This document shows positions 59,094 through 64,000 of a DNA stretch of 64,000 nt, piece by piece; positions within the stretch are counted from its first letter, which is position 1; the number at the start of each line of letters is the position of its first letter. A model generated the notes under the pieces. That model was not told the origin of the DNA. It saw nothing but the letters and a program-made list of their open reading frames with translations, and searched no databases. Source of the DNA: Zoogloea oleivorans (GTDB lineage Bacteria; Pseudomonadota; Gammaproteobacteria; Burkholderiales; Rhodocyclaceae); the NCBI RefSeq assembly GCF_008107625.1, contig NZ_SDKK01000003.1:255825-319824 (forward strand), given 5' to 3'. Both the position numbers and the translations under genes were made by a program.

Positions 59094-61336
59094 CGGCCAG
59101 GGAGCGTCGGTTTCCACACATCCTTGACGTAGCCGACGCCGTTGCGGCCTTTGTCCTTGATGGCGTACATGGCCTGGTCGGCGCGCAGGAACAGGGCTTC
59201 CATGTGGTCTGCGTCAGAGGGGAAGAAGGCGATGCCGATACTGGCTGAAATGCGGGCGTCGCCCTCCTTGAGCGCATAGGTGCCGGCGAGGGCGCGCAGG
59301 ATCGCTTCGGCGACGGGTTCAACGTGCGTCACGTCGGTGATGCCCCCCAGAATCACGGCAAATTCATCGCCCCCCAGCCGGGCGGCGGTATCCATTTCGC
59401 GGATGCAGGCCTGCAGGCGCTGCGCCACTTCCATCAGCAGCTGGTCGCCAGCCAGGTGGCCCAGGGTGTCGTTTACCTCCTTGAAGCGATCGAGGTCGAT
59501 CAGCATCAGGGCAACCTGTGCGCCGCTGCGGCGGGCAACGTTGATCTCTTGCTGCAGTCGATCAAGGAGCAGGCGCCGGTTGGGCAGGTTGGTAAGGACG
59601 TCATAGCTGGCCTGGCGCCACAGGGTTTCCTCGGCGCGTTTCTGGGCGGTGACGGTCGAGTACATGCCGACCCGCCACTGTGCTTGGCCCTCTTCATCGT
59701 AGATTGTGTTGATCATCAGCCAGTCGGCAACCACTTCGCCGCTACGTCGGCGATTGAGGATTTCGCCTTTCCAGGTTCCGGTTGCATCCAGGCTCTCCCA
59801 CATGGCGCGGAAGAAGGCGTGGTTGTGGCGGCCGGAGTGCAGCAGGCCTGCCGGCTGTCCGATTGCTTCGCCCGGCGTGTAACCCGTGAGTCGCGTAAAG
59901 GCAGGGTTGATGGCGACGATACGGTTGGTGGTGTCGGTGACCATGATGGCCTCGCCGACTGCCTGGTAGACGAGGGAGGCGAGCTTGAGGGCCTCTTCCC
60001 GTTCGCGCCGTTCGCTGATGTCGCGGATGGCCATGGTGACCATCCGGCCGCGTTCGGTCTCGATGGGGGTGAAGCTCGCGCTGATCGGAAAGCGGTGCCC
60101 ATCGGCGGTGATCGCCCACAGGTCGATGTCGAGGCCGGCCTGCCCGGGCGTGACAAGGTCAATCTCTTCCGTTGCCAGCAGCAGGCTGGCCGGCTGCCCG
60201 ATCAGGGCGTCATGGCTGTAGCCGAAGGTGATCAGTGTGCGCTGGTTGACCCGGTTGATCCGTCCTTCGGCATCGACGATCACGATGGCGTCGGGGGCAG
60301 TATCGAGCAGAGTGCGGAATTCCTTTTCCTTGCTGGCGATGCGGCTCAGGTCGGCTTCCCTGCAGCGCCAGGCATGCAGAAGCAGGCCCGTCATGGTCAG
60401 CGTGGCGAGCAGGAAGGCGGTGATCTGAATGGCGGTCTTGAGCAGTTCGCGGTGCCAGCCCAGGAGATAGTCGTCATCCGCCAGGCCGACGATGACGTAG
60501 TAGGGGTAGTTGGCCATGCGCCGGTAGGTATTGGTTCGCTCGATCTGGTCCATGCGGGTGGACGCCAGGTACGTGCCGGCGGTGGGCACGCTCTGGATGG
60601 CTTCCCTGAGCTGTGCCGAAACGCTGCGGGAGCCGATGGCGGCTTCTGGTGTGGCCAGTTCCGGGTGGCGAGTCACCATGCCCAGTTCCAGGTCACGCAG
60701 GCTGATCGCGCCATTGGGGCCAAGGTTGATGCCGGCGAAGAGCTGGCGCAGGTGGTCGACACGCACGCTGGCGATGACGGCGCCGGCAAAGCCTCCTGAA
60801 GGGGAGTCATAGCGACGGCTCAGGGTGATGATCCATTCGTCGTTCAGACGGCTGCGCAGGGGCGGTGAGATCACCAGTCCTGCCGCGGGAGTGTCGCGGT
60901 GGCGGCGAAAATAGTCGCGGTCGGCCAGCAGGCCGGGTGTTGTCTTGTAGAGGTTGCTGCCGGCGATGATCGTACCGGCGCTGTCGGCCACAATCAGGCT
61001 GGCCAGGGCTGGCTGGCGGGAATAATGGTGCCTGACGGTGGAGTTGAAATCCCGTCTGCTGCGGGTTCGGGCCAGTTCGTCCTGCAGGTCATCCACCAGT
61101 GCCTGCAGGGTCAGGTCGATGCGCTCGAAGGAGGCGGCGATGTCGTGCTCAAGGAGCTGGGCGATGTTCTGGGTGGCCACTGCCGCTCGTGCGCGGGATT
61201 GCTCAAGGCCCTGGCGGAGGGACTGGAGCGCCAGTCCGGCCATCATCAGGTTCAGCAGGACGACTGCAATCACCAGTCGGGTGCGGAACTGGGATGAGCT
61301 GAAGTTTGCCAGTTGGCGGCCGGGCAATTCCTTCAT
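59090..61336 (-). CDS. Membrane diguanylate cyclase with sensor, two PAS and GGDEF domains
   Basis: The product is a 748-aa protein. Two membrane helices (about 20-40 and 300-325) flank a periplasmic Cache-type sensor domain (about 45-295, with LIVADSAGTIIAGSN). Two PAS domains follow (about 335-455 and 460-575, APDAIVIVDAEGRINRVN and AIMVTDTTNRIVAINPAFT), then a GGDEF domain (about 580-735). The active loop is RLGGDEF, and REMD five residues earlier is an intact I-site. It probably makes c-di-GMP in response to an outside ligand. Its stop overlaps that of the convergent NUDIX gene. Confidence 0.92.
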   Translation of the reverse strand: MKELPGRQLANFSSSQFRTRLVIAVVLLNLMMAGLALQSLRQGLEQSRARAAVATQNIAQLLEHDIAASFERIDLTLQALVDDLQDELARTRSRRDFNSTVRHHYSRQPALASLIVADSAGTIIAGSNLYKTTPGLLADRDYFRRHRDTPAAGLVISPPLRSRLNDEWIITLSRRYDSPSGGFAGAVIASVRVDHLRQLFAGINLGPNGAISLRDLELGMVTRHPELATPEAAIGSRSVSAQLREAIQSVPTAGTYLASTRMDQIERTNTYRRMANYPYYVIVGLADDDYLLGWHRELLKTAIQITAFLLATLTMTGLLLHAWRCREADLSRIASKEKEFRTLLDTAPDAIVIVDAEGRINRVNQRTLITFGYSHDALIGQPASLLLATEEIDLVTPGQAGLDIDLWAITADGHRFPISASFTPIETERGRMVTMAIRDISERREREEALKLASLVYQAVGEAIMVTDTTNRIVAINPAFTRLTGYTPGEAIGQPAGLLHSGRHNHAFFRAMWESLDATGTWKGEILNRRRSGEVVADWLMINTIYDEEGQAQWRVGMYSTVTAQKRAEETLWRQASYDVLTNLPNRRLLLDRLQQEINVARRSGAQVALMLIDLDRFKEVNDTLGHLAGDQLLMEVAQRLQACIREMDTAARLGGDEFAVILGGITDVTHVEPVAEAILRALAGTYALKEGDARISASIGIAFFPSDADHMEALFLRADQAMYAIKDKGRNGVGYVKDVWKPTLPGR

Positions 61337-61452
61337 GGGCAGTCCTCCATTGGGGCTGTGTGCCGGTCTTGGTGATTAACGACCGATTTGCAGCCAGCTT
61401 CAACGGATAGCCTGCTCTTTGGCAGGCGAGGGGGGCTGAAGGGAAACAACAC

Positions 61453-61477
61453 GGGCTCGCTGGCAGGCAGCGAGCCC
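61453..61477 (-). terminator. Terminator-like hairpin after the phosphomannomutase gene
   Basis: Perfect 10-bp arms GGGCTCGCTG / CAGCGAGCCC with a 5-nt loop, then TGTTGTTTCC on the minus strand. The T run is weak. Confidence 0.6.
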
Positions 61478-61486
61478 GGAGACGAC

Positions 61487-62869
61487 TTAGAAGGGCAGCT
61501 GGACGCCCGGCCAGACGCCTTCGATGGCCTGACGGAAATCGGCCTGGATGCGGGCAAGCGCGGCGTCGGTGTCGGCCTCGAAGCGCAACACGACCACCGG
61601 CGTGGTGTTGGACGGACGGGCCAGGCCGAAGCCGTCGGCGTATTCGACGCGCACGCCATCGATGGTCAGGATGCTCTCGGCGCCTTCGAACGTGGCTTCG
61701 GCCTTGAGCTTGTCCACCAGCGTGAAGGGCTCGCCTTCATTCATCTTGATGTTCAGCTCGGGGGTGCTGATGGCGTCAGGCAGGCCCTTGAGCACCGGGT
61801 TGGCGTCGGGTTGGCGGGACACGATTTCGAGCAGGCGGGCGCCAGTGTAGAGGCCGTCGTCGAAGCCGTACCAACGTTCCTTGAAGAACACGTGGCCGCT
61901 CATTTCGCCGGCCAGTGGGGCGCCGGTTTCCTTGAGCTTGGCCTTGACCAGCGCGTGGCCGGTGTTCCACATGGTCGGCTTGCCGCCGCGATCACGGATC
62001 CAGCCGGCCAGGTTGCGGGTGCATTTGACGTCGTAGATGATCTCGCCGCCGGGCACGCGGGTCAGTACGTCTTCGGCGAAAAGCATCAGCTGGCGGTCGG
62101 GGAAAATGATTTCGCCATCTTTGGTGACCACGCCCAGGCGGTCGCCGTCACCGTCGAAGGCGAGGCCGATTTCGGCATCGGTTTCCTTCAGGGCGCGGAT
62201 CACGTCGGCCAGGTTTTCGGGCTTGGAGGGGTCCGGGTGGTGGTTGGGGAAGTTGCCATCCACGTCGCAGAACAGCTCGACCAGCTCGCAGCCGAGGCGC
62301 TTGAAAAGTTCGGGGGCGACCGCGCCGGCCACGCCGTTGCCGCAGTCCATGACGATTTTCATCGGGCGGGAGAGCTTCACGTCGCCGATGATCTTGTCGA
62401 CGTAGGCGGGCACCACGTCGGCGTGGGTGAGCGTGCCCGGGACGAGTGCGTGCACCAGGTTGCCGTCAATGATGCGCTGGCGCAGGGCCTGGATCAGCTC
62501 ACCGAACAAGGTCTGACCGCCGAGGACCATCTTGAGGCCGTTGTAGTCGGGCGGGTTGTGACTGCCGGTGACGGAGACACAGGAGTTGGTGCCCAGCTCG
62601 TAAGCGGCGAAGTAGGTCAGGGGGGTCGGCACACAGCCGACGTCGACCACGTTCACACCCGCTGCGCGGATCCCGTCAGACAGGGCGCCGGCCAGCTCGG
62701 GGCCGGACAGGCGGCCGTCGCGACCGACGGCAATGGCTTGCTGGCCGCGGGCGACCGCTTCGGAGCCGAGGGCGTGGCCGATGGCGCGGACGGCTTCGGC
62801 TGTCAGGGACTTGTCGACGATGCCGCGAATGTCATAAGCCTTGAAAATCTCGGGGGCGGGAACGAACAT
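61487..62869 (-). CDS. algC: Phosphomannomutase/phosphoglucomutase
   Basis: The product is a 460-aa alpha-D-phosphohexomutase that moves phosphate between C6 and C1 of mannose and glucose for LPS and exopolysaccharide. Domain signatures: FKAYDIRGIVDKSL at the start, the phosphoserine loop TGSHNPPDYNG (about 105), the metal loop FDGDGDRLG (about 240), the sugar loop GEMSGHVFFKERW (about 325) and the C-terminal RPSNTTPVVVLRFE phosphate-binding loop. Length matches P. aeruginosa AlgC. It is transcribed alone, leftward. Confidence 0.95.
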   Translation of the reverse strand: MFVPAPEIFKAYDIRGIVDKSLTAEAVRAIGHALGSEAVARGQQAIAVGRDGRLSGPELAGALSDGIRAAGVNVVDVGCVPTPLTYFAAYELGTNSCVSVTGSHNPPDYNGLKMVLGGQTLFGELIQALRQRIIDGNLVHALVPGTLTHADVVPAYVDKIIGDVKLSRPMKIVMDCGNGVAGAVAPELFKRLGCELVELFCDVDGNFPNHHPDPSKPENLADVIRALKETDAEIGLAFDGDGDRLGVVTKDGEIIFPDRQLMLFAEDVLTRVPGGEIIYDVKCTRNLAGWIRDRGGKPTMWNTGHALVKAKLKETGAPLAGEMSGHVFFKERWYGFDDGLYTGARLLEIVSRQPDANPVLKGLPDAISTPELNIKMNEGEPFTLVDKLKAEATFEGAESILTIDGVRVEYADGFGLARPSNTTPVVVLRFEADTDAALARIQADFRQAIEGVWPGVQLPF

Positions 62870-62952
62870 GCTTGAAGCTCCGATTCGAAATTAATGAAAA
62901 ATGAATTATACGCAGTGCACCATGAGGTTCCGGTGCACCATTGAAAAGCTAT

Positions 62953-63924
62953 TTAACATTTTCTCGCCACCGTGAAAAAATGCACGAGCCGGTTGGGCAG
63001 CCAGTCCAGGTTGCCTGGCCAGGCACCGCCGACAAAACCCACGTGGCCGCCTTCGGCCGGTTGTTCCAGATGAACGGCGGGGGAGACGTCCTTGGCTGAC
63101 GGCAGGTAGCGGGCTGGCAGAAACGGGTCGTTGAGCGGGTTGATCAGCAAGGTTGGGACGACAATGGCCGGCAGATGGACTTTGCTGGAGGCGCGCAGCC
63201 AGTAATCGTCCGTATCGCGAAAGCCGTGCAGTGGGGCGGTGACCAGGTTGTCGAACTCGTACAGGTTGCCGGCGCGTTGCATCGCCGCACCGTCGAAGAG
63301 GCCCGGATGCTGAGTCAGTTTTGCGCCGGCGTTGCGTTTGAGGGTGGCCAGGAAGTGCCGGGTGTAGACCCGGTTGAAGCCGCGTCCCAGGGTGTGGCCG
63401 GCGGCGCTCAGGTCAAGGGGCGGGCAGATCGCTGCTGCTGCCGTGAGGATGGCGCTGGCGGCTGTGCCGCGGGTGCCGAGCCACAGGAGCAGGGCGTTGC
63501 CGCCGAGGGACACGCCGGCTGCGTAGCGGGGCACTCCGGGAAAGCGTCGGGCCAGGCGTTCGAGGATCCAGCCGATTTCGTCGGCATCGCCCGAGTGGTA
63601 GGCGCGCGGCAGGCGGTTGGGCTCGCCGGAGCAGCCACGGAAGTGGGGTACGACGCCGTTCCAGCCTTGTGCCGCAACACGGCGCATCAGGCTGCGGGCG
63701 TAGGGCGAATGGCTGGAGCCTTCGAGGCCGTGAAACAGGATGACGAGCGGTGCGCCGGGCTGCTCGGGCAGCCAGTCCAGATCAATGAAGTCCCCGTCGG
63801 GGGTATCCCAGCGTTCGCGTCGGAAACTTGGCAGCGGCCCCTTGCACAGCAGGGGCCAGATCGTTTGCGCGTGGCCGCCCGGGAGCCAGCGGGGGGCGAC
63901 GTAGGGCGGGGGAGGACGGCTCAA
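62953..63924 (-). CDS. Alpha/beta hydrolase, YheT family
   Basis: The product is a 323-aa hydrolase. The family start YVAPRWLPGGHAQTIWP is followed by the LVILFHGLEGSSHSPYARSL oxyanion region, the nucleophile elbow AGVSLGGNALL (Ser about 140), Asp in LINPLNDPF and His in EGGHVGFVGG. Members are cytosolic carboxylesterases of unknown substrate. The start appears to be a TTG at 63924, overlapping the preceding stop by 2 bp, since no ATG precedes the conserved N-terminus. Confidence 0.88.
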   Translation of the reverse strand: MSRPPPPYVAPRWLPGGHAQTIWPLLCKGPLPSFRRERWDTPDGDFIDLDWLPEQPGAPLVILFHGLEGSSHSPYARSLMRRVAAQGWNGVVPHFRGCSGEPNRLPRAYHSGDADEIGWILERLARRFPGVPRYAAGVSLGGNALLLWLGTRGTAASAILTAAAAICPPLDLSAAGHTLGRGFNRVYTRHFLATLKRNAGAKLTQHPGLFDGAAMQRAGNLYEFDNLVTAPLHGFRDTDDYWLRASSKVHLPAIVVPTLLINPLNDPFLPARYLPSAKDVSPAVHLEQPAEGGHVGFVGGAWPGNLDWLPNRLVHFFTVARKC

Positions 63925-64000
63925 TGGACCACGTGCGGGCTGTCGTGACCGTGCAGGTTGTCCATGTCCGGGGCCGGCGAGGCGTGGTGCATGACCATTC
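63921..64000 (-). CDS. C-terminal end of an unidentified His/Met-rich protein (runs off the window)
   Basis: The frame reads MVMHHASPAPDMDNLHGHDS then PHVVH and a stop. The His/Met richness (seven His in 25 residues) suggests a metal-binding tail. The stop overlaps the TTG start of the YheT-like gene, so the two are coupled. Too little is visible to name the gene. Confidence 0.5.
   Translation of the reverse strand, partial: MVMHHASPAPDMDNLHGHDSPHVVH

Overview
This 64 kb window is a GC-rich bacterial chromosome segment. Gene content and order point to a betaproteobacterium, most likely of the order Rhodocyclales (inferred from context, not proven). The pointers are radC-rpmB-rpmG next to coaBC-dut, clpS-clpA beside a single cspA, a polyhydroxybutyrate (PHB) metabolism set (phasin and 3-hydroxybutyrate-oligomer hydrolase), divergent aceK/icd, and an AlgC-type phosphomannomutase.

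Left host region (1-33.8 kb). It holds housekeeping and carbon-storage genes: a partial YcgR-like gene, phoU, rpiA, a YidB-like gene, a mercaptopyruvate-type sulfurtransferase, an EamA exporter, aceA (isocitrate lyase), rraA, clpA/clpS, cspA, rpmG/rpmB, radC, coaBC, dut and a NUDIX gene. These are followed by the 3HB-oligomer hydrolase lipoprotein, aceK facing icd, and a phasin. aceA, aceK and icd together form the isocitrate branch point: AceK phosphorylates Icd on the Ser of its SLNVALRQ loop so that carbon is diverted to AceA. Next comes an incomplete LPS-transport/Kdo cluster (kdsD, lptC, lptA, with no kdsC between kdsD and lptC), then a KefC-like antiporter. A signalling and pilin stretch follows, with pseudopilin-like genes, a class III adenylate cyclase, a diguanylate cyclase and a NarL-type two-component pair.

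Integrated element (33,853-50,330, about 16.4 kb). A tRNA-Thr(TGT) gene carries an insertion bounded by perfect 93-bp direct repeats. The right end has a tyrosine integrase and candidate arm-type sites, and a matching pair of arm-type sites lies just inside the left end. Nearly all element genes read leftward: the integrase, a DUF4258/HTH toxin-antitoxin-like operon, a coiled-coil cargo gene of visibly lower GC, an excisionase-like gene, a replication module (replication protein plus DnaB helicase), two AlpA/XRE regulator pairs, several small hypothetical genes and a 650-aa GH19 lysozyme-like protein. No capsid, portal, terminase large subunit, relaxase or type IV secretion gene is visible. 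This fits a phage satellite or a heavily reduced prophage better than a complete phage or a conjugative element. A 660-bp intergenic hub inside it is full of repeats. One of them is a three-unit repeat-spacer array with CRISPR-like architecture (37-bp units, 36/37-bp gaps, a conserved hairpin and a GAAAC 3' end) and no cas gene nearby. This array is the most interesting candidate in the window.

Right host region (50.3-64 kb): a small membrane protein, amiC, tsaE, queG, a FeeM-like N-acyl amino acid synthase, murI, a PduO-type cobalamin adenosyltransferase, alaS, a NUDIX gene with a zinc ribbon, a membrane PAS-GGDEF diguanylate cyclase, algC/manB, a YheT-like hydrolase and the end of one further gene.
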